From NCBI GenBank assembly GCA_964020155.1, contig OZ026553.1:978318-988317 (forward strand): a stretch of DNA of 10,000 nt, in the 5' to 3' direction. This DNA comes from Chondrilla cf. caribensis (taxonomy: Eukaryota; Porifera; Demospongiae; Chondrillida; Chondrillidae). The notes beneath the pieces were generated by a model. The model saw only the letters and a list, made by a program, of their open reading frames with translations, was not told the DNA's origin and searched no databases. This document shows positions 1 through 8,751 of the stretch, piece after piece. The first letter of the stretch is position 1, and every line of letters starts with the position of its first letter. Both the position numbers and the translations under genes were made by a program.

Positions 1-312
1 CTCAACTTCTGTCAGGACACCCACAGCTGCTGTCTGCCCAACAGGACATTGGTGGGATTCTTGCCCTGATGCAACCATGGGGTTTGTGATAGCTTGAGTG
101 GTGTGTATGGCTGTCACGTTTCACCACAGGTGGGATGTTCATTCCTTGCGACCCAATAGTTCTAAAGTGGGTAGCGAGACCGGCTGTGGGGAATGGTAGA
201 TATGCACAGATTGCAGTAAAAGGCGTGCATGGTTAGGATAGCAGACAATCCTGCCATACTTGACTTCCAAATACCGACACTATAATGTTATTGATTTTCA
301 ATGATAAGCAAG

Positions 313-313
<1 letters not shown>
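1..313. other. No supported gene at left edge
   Basis: I see no convincing complete gene here. A short plus-strand frame from base 3 stays open to a TGA at 87-89 and could be the last codons of an exon entering from the left. A minus-strand frame is also open to the left edge over roughly the same bases. Neither has a recognisable domain or a strong splice site, and they contradict each other, so neither is called. Flanking sequence to the left would decide. Confidence 0.4.
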
Positions 314-377
<64 letters not shown>

Positions 378-443
378 TGCGTGTGTGCACGTGTGTGTAT
401 GTGCGTGCGTGCGTGTGTGTGTGCATGTACGCACGCGTGTGTG

Positions 444-497
<54 letters not shown>

Positions 498-551
498 TGT
501 GTATGTGTGTATGCGTGTGTGTGTGTGCATGTGCACGCGTGCGTGTGTGTA

Positions 552-627
<76 letters not shown>

Positions 628-667
628 TGTGTGTGCATGTGCGTGCGTGCGTGTGTGTGTCTGTTTG
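314..667. repeat. Compound GT/GCGT microsatellite
   Basis: The plus strand is an almost unbroken alternation of purine and pyrimidine: long (GT)n runs interrupted by GCGT, GTAT and GCAC variants around 375-440 and 505-560. The long frames that cross it on both strands encode only Cys-Val or Thr-His repeats, so they are artefacts of the repeat and not genes. Alternating purine-pyrimidine DNA of this kind is known to be prone to Z-DNA formation and to length change by replication slippage. Confidence 0.97.
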
Positions 668-832
668 TAACAGTGTTGTGGTAGTGATAATTGATATGTG
701 CAATTGGCTGTTATTAATTACACATTTTTAAGTAATTGCAATTCAATTGTACTTGACATTTTTGGCTGAAGTAACTGTAATGGTAGTTGATACCATTTAA
801 TTTTCCCTATAATTGTGTATCAGATACCACCT

Positions 833-1320
833 TCCTAGTACGTACACACTTGTGGTTAGTACACACTTCTGGTTAGTACATATTCCTGGTTAGTACATAC
901 TCCTGGTTAGTACACACTCCTGGATAGTACACACTCCTGGTTAGTACACACTCCTGGTTGGTACACACTCCTGGTTAGTACACATTCCTGGTTAGTACAC
1001 ACTCCTGGATAGTACACACTCCTGGTTAGTACACACTCCTGGTTGGTACACACTCCTGGTTAGTACACATTCCTGGTTAGTACACACTCCTGGTTAGTAC
1101 ACTCTCCGGGTTAATACACGCTCCCGGTTAGTACACACTCCTGGTTAGTACAAACTCCTGGTTAGTACACACTCAAGGTTAATACACACTCCTGGTTAGT
1201 ACACACTCCCAGTTAGTACACACTCCTAGCTAGTACACACTCCTGGTTAGTACACACTCCTGGTTATTACACACTCCTGGTTAATACACATTCCCGGTTA
1301 GTACACACCCCGGTTAGTGA
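833..1320. repeat. 17-bp minisatellite, about 28 units
   Basis: The unit is TCCTGGTTAGTACACAC. Copies begin at 833, 850, 867, 884, 901 and every 17 bases on to 1292, with no insertion or deletion that breaks the register. A shortened unit follows at about 1309. Units at the two ends are the most diverged. Variant marks such as GGATAG, GGTTGG and a final T show that 901-985 and 986-1070 are the same five-unit block repeated exactly, giving an 85-bp higher-order repeat. Copies are contiguous with no unique spacers. No coding role is visible. Confidence 0.96.
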
Positions 1321-1497
1321 GTACACTTCACTCAGTCCTTAGCTCGTGTACACTATGTCAGCCAGTGCTAATAGCAAGTACCTCTGATAAGAAGTACAGG
1401 TTTGTGGTGCCTTCAAGACACAAACATACACACCTAATTATATCCATATTGAAGAGCAGTGATTCAACAAGCCCAGTACTGCAAAATATCGAGGTGG
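1321..1497. other. Unique spacer between minisatellite and block A
   Basis: An AT-rich stretch without recognisable gene structure. A 68-codon frame starting in the last minisatellite units runs through it to 1523. It has no signal peptide, domain or counterpart in front of block B, so I treat it as chance. Confidence 0.4.
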
Positions 1498-2014
1498 CCT
1501 ACATGTGCAGTTACATGTTCTAGTCTGCTATGTCTCTACACAATTTCACATATTTTTGATCACCATCCCAGTGGAACGATTTTACTTTCTCTTCCCATTG
1601 TCATAAAGAAGACATTTTGTAGTGGGAAGCATCCTTGAGGATAATATTTCTCTTGTAATGTTTGTTTGTGTTCACCTGCGTTCGTTGTAAAGTTTATCAA
1701 ATGTAATTAGTTTGATGCTATGATGTTCCTCGATGAAATTGATTTATAAGACTGTCTCCAACTATACCTCTCACAAATGTAAACATGAGAACATTACGTC
1801 ATTCTATATTGACTTAAAGGGGAATTTTCCCTTTGTGACTAAACATATTCATAGATTGGTTCAGGGGTTATACAAACATTAGTACAGAGTCTTGCTAAAC
1901 AGGAAAGGTTTAGTTCCAAAAGCAAGTTGTGTGGGAAGACAATGTGAGAACAAGGTGTCATGTTCTTGCACCCTCCTCCAACAACAGACACTGCTGATGG
2001 CCAGTGATAGCTAT

Positions 2015-2215
2015 GGTGAACTGGTGATGGCAAGTGATGATGATGAGTGATGGTGAGCTAGTGATGGCCAGTAATGGGAATGGTGACCTGTGATGGTGAG
2101 TGATAATGATGAATGATGGTGAGTGATGATGATGATAAGTGATGATTAGTGATGAGGAAGGTGATAGTGAGTGATTTTGATCGATGGTGACTAATGGTGA
2201 TGATGGAAGATGATG
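2015..2215. repeat. Degenerate TGATGGTGA/GATGAT tract in block A
   Basis: An imperfect run of TGATGG, TGATGA and AGTGATG words over about 200 bases. The same kind of tract lies at the equivalent place in block B (about 6290-6425), so it predates the duplication. No gene is supported between the block's left edge and 2548. Short minus-strand frames at 1839-2033 and at 6050-6238 in block B look like relics of shared noncoding sequence. Confidence 0.8.
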
Positions 2216-2548
2216 ACAGGTAGGGAGATTGGATTAGTACACATTACACGCTGTACAATTTCCAGTTTTTATCATCTGTACTCACTGACACTTCCAATGT
2301 CATGATCATAACATGATAATCTAATGATGGAAGCAAATACAACTAAGAATTATTTAAACTGTTTATATAACTGTGTAATGATGTATGTGTGTTTATCTGA
2401 GTAGTGATGTACATTTATAAAGTGTATAATTGTAAATGATTGGTCTGTAATGATCACATGTGGATCAAATCAATTCAACTAAATTTGTATCAAAAGCTGT
2501 CAGCTCACAGGGATGAGCTCACATTACTGAATACTGTTATGTGTGTGG

Positions 2549-2852
2549 TTATCCAAAAAGGTAGAGTGCAGCCGCCCATATACAAGCCAGTGTGGTCAGC
2601 ATGAGGTAGACAATGGAGTACATTTTGGTCCATTTTATGTTCTCAACTGCTTCGGGACTGAGGACGAAAGTAGAGAAACACATCCAATTTCCTTGTTGAG
2701 ATGTATCGATGGGTCTGCTCAATGTAGAAGTTTGTCTTGGCATAAATGTCATCATGCACATGAACCAATTTACCTGTAGTCCTCACAGAAATGGCTTGCT
2801 GTTGGGTTGCTCCCATCAAGCCTACGTCTTTCCTGTTGTAAGCCAGGGCCAT
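2549..2852 (-). pseudogene. Broken copy of three-pass membrane protein gene
   Basis: Read on the minus strand from ATG at 2852-2850, the first 62 codons match the N-terminus of the intact copy at 6792-7433 at about 78 percent of residues. The frame then jumps. Relative to the intact copy, 338 bp (6910-7247 there) are missing with a shared CG at the junction, and 338 is not a multiple of three. Translation therefore runs into seven unrelated residues and a stop at 2643. The last 36 codons of the protein, containing the third membrane segment and ending at TAA 2551-2549, survive in another frame. The first two membrane segments and the loop after them are gone. The missing piece does not have GT-AG ends, so it is not a spliced intron. 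I infer a dead copy, though a short product of the N-terminal part cannot be excluded. Confidence 0.82.
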
Positions 2853-3054
2853 CTCAGTGGTCAAGGGACTATCACCTGTTTGTTTGTCCTTAATGATTTG
2901 GGAATTCACCTTTCACAAGCACTACAGAATGCGTAGGGTTGAAATCAGCCATCACTCTGGGTCTTTCCCTAAGCCCATTCAAGAATATCATTTTCATGCA
3001 ATACCTACGTAAGCTATGTATGAATATCATTACAATAATATTATTACTTCAGTT

Positions 3055-3108
3055 TATATAAACTGCTCATTATAAGAATAAAAATAAAGAGTTCCAATTT
3101 GTCAGACT
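3055..3108 (+). promoter_or_regulatory. Candidate core promoter of collagen-like gene
   Basis: Two TATA-like words lie upstream of the gene: TATATAAA at about 3055-3062 and TATAAGAA at 3071-3078. An initiator-like TCAGACT sits at 3102-3108, with its A about 33 bases after the second TATA word, which is the usual spacing. A start there would give a 5' UTR of about 44 bases without any upstream ATG. This rests on motif and spacing only. Confidence 0.35.
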
Positions 3109-3147
3109 GAGTTTCTGAATCACCTAGTGGAGTGCATAAAATTGACA

Positions 3148-4185
3148 ATGATCCCAGAAATATTGTGGATCGGTCTTTTGCTTGCTTCTCGCTGTGTTTC
3201 TGCCCATGATGACAATGGAATAGTTGCAGACACCAACGTGACTGTCAATCTGGTGCCAACTCATGGAGGGAACTCATTTCTCTCTGTGAAAATTGCTGGA
3301 GAACAGGGTCCAAGGGGTTTGCCTGGACCTAAAGGTGAAGTAGGATCCCACGGTGAACCAGGAGAAAGAGGACCACCAGGACCTCCAGGAGATACAAAAC
3401 TATCACTGGCTGACAGGCAGGCAATACTCAAAGATATTCATAATGAGATAAAGAAGGGTACTTTAGGTCTCACCATACCAGCTCCATCATGCAACCACAT
3501 AAAAGAGGTTGATCCGACCCGTCCCTCTGGTTACTATTGGATTGCAATTACTGGATTGGCAAAGAGTGTTTATTGCGAGATGCAGCCCATCTGTGGTCTA
3601 TCTGGAGGGTGGACCAGAGTTGCCTTCATCAATGCTTCTGATACCAGTACCCAGTGCCCGGGAGATCTACGCACTATTACTTCAACAAAGCGTGTTTGTC
3701 AAAAATCGGTCTCCACTGGGTGCTCATCCGCTCCATTCCCCTCTCATGGTGTTCAATACAGTGACGTTTGTGGTCGAGTAGCCGGCTATGCCAGATCCAG
3801 TCCTGATGCCTTCCGAAGTCCCCTTCCTGATGGCATTACCATCACACATGGATCGGACAATCGACACCTTTGGTCTTACGTAGCTGATCATGCTCCATGT
3901 GGTGACTGCAACAAAACTGGCAGTGCTGAGGTTGGTCGTCATTATTTTTGTGATACGGCAACCAAATCGCGTTCTTTCCGCAGAAGTCATGACTACTGGG
4001 ACCAGCACTTGTGGGCTACCACCGAATGTCTTTCACGAAGTGGAGCTACTTGTTGTGGAAATGGAGGCTGGTTCCATAGGAAGGTCTCGCCCACTCGTGA
4101 TGACCTCTCAGTGAGATTGTGTACTGACTCGGGTCATAGTGATGAAGAAGTGTACGCTGATCTTGTTGAGATCTATGTCAAGTAG
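3148..4185 (+). CDS. Secreted short collagen-like protein with Cys-rich C-terminal module
   Basis: The frame encodes 345 residues without an intron. The ATG at 3148 is the first in frame after a TAA at 3085, and it has A at -3. Residues 1-19 form a signal peptide with likely cleavage after Val-Ser-Ala. Residues 51-83 are eleven unbroken Gly-X-Y triplets, several with Pro at X or Y, enough for a short trimeric collagen stalk. From 115 on there are 14 cysteines. The first part (Cys115, the YYWI run near 129-132, YCEM at 142-145, GGWT at 153-156) resembles the start of a fibrinogen-related or intelectin-like domain. The rest (HLWSYVAD 240-247, Cys251-x2-Cys254, YFCD 266-269, Cys302-Cys303, DDLSVRLC 318-325, VEIYV 340-344) matches no named fold I can assign with certainty, although a similar pattern occurs, as I recall, in many uncharacterised secreted proteins of sponges and cnidarians. 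N-glycosylation sequons lie at Asn30, Asn162 and Asn255. It probably acts outside the cell as a matrix or lectin-like protein; ligand unknown. Confidence 0.9.
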   Translation: MIPEILWIGLLLASRCVSAHDDNGIVADTNVTVNLVPTHGGNSFLSVKIAGEQGPRGLPGPKGEVGSHGEPGERGPPGPPGDTKLSLADRQAILKDIHNEIKKGTLGLTIPAPSCNHIKEVDPTRPSGYYWIAITGLAKSVYCEMQPICGLSGGWTRVAFINASDTSTQCPGDLRTITSTKRVCQKSVSTGCSSAPFPSHGVQYSDVCGRVAGYARSSPDAFRSPLPDGITITHGSDNRHLWSYVADHAPCGDCNKTGSAEVGRHYFCDTATKSRSFRRSHDYWDQHLWATTECLSRSGATCCGNGGWFHRKVSPTRDDLSVRLCTDSGHSDEEVYADLVEIYVK

Positions 4186-4560
4186 TCTGCTGCAAGTATT
4201 GAATACTAAGCTTATTAAGTGTGGCAAATAACAATTATTACATAATATTATAGTCTATTTATTCTATGGATTTATGCATGTTTATCTTATTATCTGTGTA
4301 ATTGTATGCATGCCAGTTGAATTTGGTTATGATTGGAAATTTAATAATGATGCAGTTGATTTAATTTGCTACTTGATCATATTTCATTATTTGTCATGAT
4401 ATGTTGTGGATAATGACTTATAATATTATGTTACTTCATTGACACAAGAATGGATTCATTGCAGAGATATCGATGTTTCTTTACTTTAGTGGAATAAATT
4501 CATGTATATGGGAATGGAATAAATAAGTATAATAAATAGCTAGCTAGAGACTTTCTTGTT
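4186..4560 (+). other. 3' UTR of collagen-like gene with poly(A) signals
   Basis: AT-rich, non-coding sequence follows the TAG stop. AATAAA hexamers lie at 4493-4498, 4518-4523 and 4531-4536, so transcript ends shortly after about 4510-4560 are likely, giving a 3' UTR of about 330-370 bases. No other gene is seen here. Confidence 0.55.
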
Positions 4561-4796
4561 CCTATATCTTTATTTTTATTGTCCATCTATATACAATTAT
4601 TATAGGTATAGTATCCCATGACAAGATTTTGCATGCTCAACTGTTTATAATCTATAATCGCCACTATTGAGACATTTTTACAGATGGCAACCCATACAAG
4701 CATAATGGTGTCTGGCTAAGCGAGACTAGCATATAGGTCTGTATATAATATGCGGTTACAGCAGGTTACATAATTTAAAATAGATGAGATTAAACG
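4561..4796. other. AT-rich spacer with a TATA-like element
   Basis: There is no coding signal here. TATATAATA at about 4742-4750 lies some 50 bases before the ATG of the broken frame at 4797 and could be its former TATA box. GGTTACA is directly repeated near 4754 and 4765. TTTATT words at 4569 and 4575 would read AATAAA on the minus strand, but I see no minus-strand gene for them to serve. Confidence 0.35.
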
Positions 4797-5174
4797 ATGG
4801 GCGAAGAATGCAGTTATGACCTCCTTCATTATCAACAAGGGAGAAGGTGATTTGCAAGATTTCTCAAGACTCTCTGTTGTGTCGGGGGTATAACGTTATT
4901 TCTTCTCATTGGTATAGGCATTGGTATTGCTATTGTTTACGTCATCTACGCGTACGGTTTCTCCCAAACACTCCACAGCAGCTGTTTACAAGGACCTCCC
5001 AAGACCACCAATGCTAGTCCAACCACTCTTCTTTGGGAGAACGGTACGGTGGTGTCCAAGTCAAACAGATGAATGCTGGAAACACAGACAACCTATTATG
5101 ATAACAATGATAAAAAGTTGGGTCCCTATAATATATATAGGGTGATGCTATATATGAAGGGCTCCATTGTGTAA
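4797..5174 (+). pseudogene. Type II membrane protein frame broken by two TGA codons
   Basis: The frame starts at ATG 4797 (G at +4, in-frame TAA just before it) and runs 125 codons to TAA 5172-5174, with only two interruptions, TGA at 4848-4850 and TGA at 5070-5072. Both could have arisen by a single C-to-T change at a CpG in CGA (Arg). Between them lies a good membrane anchor of about 23 hydrophobic residues rich in Ile and Gly, ending in IVYVIYAYGF and preceded by a short basic, cysteine-containing segment. After the anchor come two N-glycosylation sequons, NAS and NGT. This fits a small type II membrane protein. No family is recognised. Splicing from the GTGATT donor at 4847 to TAG at 4917 avoids the first TGA but shifts out of the anchor frame, so I rejected it. 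Decay, or exons of a gene spliced in a way I cannot see, both remain possible. Confidence 0.5.
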
Positions 5175-5463
5175 TTATGACTAGGTTGGCCTCCCGGGGT
5201 GACAATTATGAAGGATTTCACTTACTGTATAACAATGACTAGGTTTGCCCCCCGGGGTGACAATTATGAAGGGTTCCACATACTGTATAACAATGACTAG
5301 GTTTGTCCCCAGGGTGACAATTATGAAGGGTTCCACGTACTGTGTAACAATGACTAGGTTTGCTCCCCGGGGTGACAATTATGAAGGGTTCCACATACTG
5401 TGTGACAATGACTAGGTTAGGCCCTCAGGATGACATTTACTAGGTTGGACCCCTATAGGGTGC
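5115..5463. repeat. 58-bp tandem repeat with GC-rich core
   Basis: Units begin at GACTAGGTT at 5179, 5237, 5295, 5352 and 5410, giving spacings of 58, 58, 57 and 58 bases. The unit contains the words CCCCGGGGTGACAATTATGA and TGTATAACAAT. A degenerate unit at 5115-5178 and a shortened one after 5410 flank the good copies, and both end units carry a CCCTATA...AGGG inverted repeat. The left end lies inside the decayed membrane-protein frame. The copies are contiguous, so this is not a CRISPR array. Confidence 0.92.
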
Positions 5464-5698
5464 ACTTTTCAGAACTCCATTTTCCACTGGATGACTTTCA
5501 CTGAAAATTGACCCCATTTCCAAGCTCAGTGATATTTTTACTGTTTGGGTGAGAATTCACTACTTCCTCCACATGCAGGGACCTTTAGTATATGTGAACT
5601 ACGCAGGCTGGAAGACTTCCAGTTGCTGGATAGAATGAAAATTAATGTGTCCGGTTGTGTGTGTATTGCTCGATATGGTATCACTTTCAGAGGCTCTC
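5464..5698. other. Spacer before block B, no gene seen
   Basis: A frame from 5545 begins only at a TTG, crosses into block B and has no counterpart before block A, so it is not called. No splice sites or repeats stand out. Confidence 0.4.
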
Positions 5699-6539
5699 CT
5701 ACATATATATTCATTCACATGACTTGTTCTAGTTTGCTATGTTTCTACACAGTTTCGCATGTTTTTGATCACCATCCCAGTGGAACGACTTTTACTCTCT
5801 CATCCCATTGTCATAAAGAAGATATTTAGTACAGGGAAGCATCCTTGAGGATAATATTTCTTTTATAATGTTTGTTTGTGGTTCACCTGCGTTCATTATA
5901 AGGTTTATCAACTGTAATTAATTCAGTGCTATGAAGTTCCTCGATGAAATTGATTTATTAGACTGTCTCCAACCATACCTCTCGCGAATGTGAACATGTC
6001 AAGATTATGTCATTCTATACCGACTGAAAGGGGAATTTTCCCTTTGCAACTAAGCATATTCATAGATTGGTTCAGAGGTTATACAAACAGTATTAGTACA
6101 GAGTCTAGCTGGAATTCCCGTCAACAGGAAAGGTTTAGTTCCAAAAGCAAGTTGTGAGGGAAGAGAATGTGAGAACAAGGTGTCATGTTCTTGCACCCTC
6201 CTCCAACAACAGGCACTTGTATGGGTTATCAATTGCAATAATATGTGATAGTTAAACAGTAAATGAGGGGCCAGCTACACAGGAAGTGTATGATGAGTAA
6301 TGGTGAGCTCTGATGGCAAGTGATAGTGATGGTGTGATGGCAAGTGATGATAAGTGGTGGCAAGTGATGAAGAAGGTGGTGGTGAGGGATAGTTATCGAT
6401 AGTGACTGATGGTGATGATGGAAGATAGGAAGATCAGATCAGTACACACTACACGTTGTACGGATTCAAGTTCTCGTCATCTGTACGTACATAACATGAT
6501 AATCTTATGATGGAAGCAAATACAACTAAGAATCATTTA

Positions 6540-6690
6540 TACAGTTTATATGACTGTGTGATGATGTACATTTATACAATGTGTGTGATGTACATTTATA
6601 TAGTGTATAGCTGTATACTAAAGTTTGTTCATATAGTGTATAACTGTGTTGTGATGTACATTTATACAGTGTGTAATTGTGTATGGTTTG
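6540..6690. repeat. Short tandem expansion of GATGTACATTTATA unit
   Basis: The word GATGTACATTTATA occurs near 6563, 6587 and 6653, each followed by a TGTGTAA/TGTATA-like stretch. At the matching place block A has one perfect copy (about 2407) and one degenerate copy. It looks like a local expansion after, or a contraction since, the block duplication. Confidence 0.6.
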
Positions 6691-6791
6691 TGATGATTAC
6701 ATGTGGATCAAATCAACTCAACTAAGTTTGTATCAAAAGCCGTCAGCCCACAGGAATGAGCTTGCATTACTGAATACTGTTACATGTGTGG

Positions 6792-7433
6792 TTATCCAAA
6801 AAGGTAGAGTGCAGCCGCCCATACACAAGCCAGTGTGGTCAGCATTAAGTAGACAATGGAGTATACTTTGGTCCATTTTATTTTCTGAACTGCTTCGGGA
6901 CTGAGGACGTGGAATTCGATCTTCCCGGTTGTTTGGGACACCTGCCCAATACCGAAGTTATGAGCGCTCAAGTACACACCCTCCAGGCTGGTGACGGCTA
7001 TTTCCAAGTGTTTGTTGCCTGTCCCCAAGTTCGGTATAACAGGCTGACGTAGCACCCAGGGGATGGTCTTCCTCACAACGTGAAGATGTTGGCAGTAAGT
7101 CAGGCAAAACGGGAGGTAAACAATCAGCATAATGCCACCCAATTTAGCGCACATGGGAGAACTGAGAGTTTTCGAAATGATGGTTGTTGAGAGAAGTAAG
7201 GTAACTGCTACAATCAACATTACACGTGTCAACTTGGAAAATCCTCGAAAGTAGAGAAACGCATCCAGTTTCCTCGTTGGGATGTATTGACGGGTTTGCT
7301 TAATGTAGAAGTTTGTCTTGGTGTAAATGTCATCATGTACATGAACTGTTGTCCCTGTTTCCCTCACAGAAATGGCTTGCTGTTGGGTTACACCCACAAA
7401 GCCTCTGTCTCTCCTGTTGTAAGCCAGGGCCAT
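6792..7433 (-). CDS. Putative three-pass membrane protein, unknown family
   Basis: An open frame of 213 codons from ATG 7433-7431 to TAA 6794-6792. An in-frame TGA ten codons before the ATG makes this the first start unless an upstream exon is spliced in. I see a polar N-terminal region of about 66 residues with TKTNFYIKQ and PTRKLD, then hydrophobic segments at about 69-87, 98-114 and 189-211. The loop between the second and third segments is about 75 residues long, with no N-glycosylation sequon. The protein ends two residues after the last segment. I recognise no family. A paralogous copy at 2549-2852 shares about 78 percent of the first 62 residues, and the last 36 residues are also close, which argues that this was a real coding sequence when the block was duplicated. 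The protein probably sits in a cellular membrane; its function is unknown. Confidence 0.6.
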   Translation of the reverse strand: MALAYNRRDRGFVGVTQQQAISVRETGTTVHVHDDIYTKTNFYIKQTRQYIPTRKLDAFLYFRGFSKLTRVMLIVAVTLLLSTTIISKTLSSPMCAKLGGIMLIVYLPFCLTYCQHLHVVRKTIPWVLRQPVIPNLGTGNKHLEIAVTSLEGVYLSAHNFGIGQVSQTTGKIEFHVLSPEAVQKIKWTKVYSIVYLMLTTLACVWAAALYLFG

Positions 7434-8012
7434 CTCAGTGGTCGAGGGACTGTCACCTGTTCAATTGTCTTGAATTGTTCGGAACTGTGTGGGGCTTTTC
7501 TCGCGTTGATACCTTATAACTGTACAGTTAGATACTCGGTCACAACAAGGGGGGATAAGGTTCAAATCAGCCGTCACTTCGGGTCTTCCCCTTAAGCCCT
7601 TGGGAATTTCATTTTTAGGCAATATTTACATAAGCTGCGTATGTGTACGTATAAATATTATCATCATTGCAATGTTACTTCAGTGTTGACCTTTGACCTG
7701 AAGGAGTATTATAATCTATGTAAGCTATGAATATCATTATGATAGTACTCTCCAGTGTATGTACATAGACTGCTGGCTATGAGAGTAGCCTGTAGTAGTC
7801 AGCCCTTTTCCACTAATTCTTCCTATGCTGTGTTGTGAGTGAACTGTGGGTATAGAGGTAGGGTTGGCCACATCACCCTTACGTACCATATGACAAAGTT
7901 ATTACTTTGTGTGCTAACTGCTTACATGTCCTCTCTAATACTGGTCTGCATGTGGTATTCTGTTGCAGTCAACACTGTCTGGTAATGTCTTCTGTACTTT
8001 GGTATGCACAAG
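7434..8012. other. Non-coding right part of block B and spacer
   Basis: 7434-7795 is the end of block B, including a TTATAA-like word near 7512-7518 that on the minus strand could be a TATA element for the membrane-protein gene about 80 bases away. 7796-8012 is unique sequence. TTCTGTTGCAG ending at about 7970 looks like a splice acceptor, but no exon with a sensible frame follows it before the microsatellite. No gene is called. Confidence 0.4.

Positions 8013-8751
<739 letters not shown>

Larger units (their letters stand above)
1498..3085. repeat. Duplicated block A (paralogous to 5699-7795)
   Basis: The sequence aligns by eye, in direct orientation and in the same order, with block B about 4.2-4.6 kb to the right. 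Shared landmarks are a stretch around the motif ATCACCATCCCAGTGGAACG (1559 and 5769), the segment around TCATAGATTGGTTCAG (1849 and 6059), a TGATGGTGA-rich tract, the segment TGATGGAAGCAAATACAACT, and the minus-strand membrane-protein reading frame. The best stretches look nearly 90 percent identical. Block A lacks 338 bp present in B and has other small indels. The right end stops at the presumed promoter of the collagen-like gene. The edges are approximate. No terminal repeats or target-site duplications were seen, so I cannot say whether this is a local segmental duplication or two copies of a dispersed repeat. Confidence 0.85.
5699..7795. repeat. Duplicated block B (paralogous to 1498-3085)
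   Basis: This is the direct-orientation partner of block A, with its landmarks in the same order. It is longer than A because it keeps the 338 bp lost there (6910-7247), has extra copies of a GATGTACATTTATA-containing unit around 6560-6690, and near its right end carries two versions of a short TAAGCTATG...TTACTTCAG-like segment (about 7630-7685 and 7720-7780) where A has one. It contains the intact minus-strand membrane-protein frame. 5699-6791 otherwise shows no gene, only the TGATGGTGA-rich tract at about 6290-6425. The edges are approximate. Confidence 0.85.

Noticed and set aside
233..731. Long overlapping frames on both strands across the GT tract
   Set aside because: They encode only Cys-Val or Thr-His repeats produced by the microsatellite and have no flanking coding sequence.
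833..1320. Possible CRISPR array
   Set aside because: Units are contiguous with no unique spacers, and the surrounding genes are those of an animal.
1839..2033. 64-codon minus-strand frame with a relative at 6050-6238
   Set aside because: The similarity is explained by the block duplication. The frames diverge by indels at their N-terminal ends and show no protein features.
3127..3150. Earlier start at GTG 3127 for the collagen-like protein, and GTG 8749 for the second secreted protein
   Set aside because: Animal nuclear genes use ATG. The first in-frame ATGs (3148 and 8752) place the signal peptides at the N-terminus.
4847..4917. A 71-base intron that would remove the TGA at 4848
   Set aside because: The ends look acceptable (GTGATT...TATAG), but removal puts the membrane anchor out of frame and leads to an early stop.
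4848..5072. TGA recoding as selenocysteine
   Set aside because: There is no visible SECIS-like element or selenoprotein family match, and both TGA codons are simple CpG transition products.
5545..5829. 94-codon plus-strand frame
   Set aside because: It begins at TTG, crosses the edge of block B, has no counterpart at block A and shows no domain.
7960..8000. Exon beginning after TTCTGTTGCAG at about 7970
   Set aside because: The acceptor-like word is good, but the following bases give no sustained sensible frame before the microsatellite.
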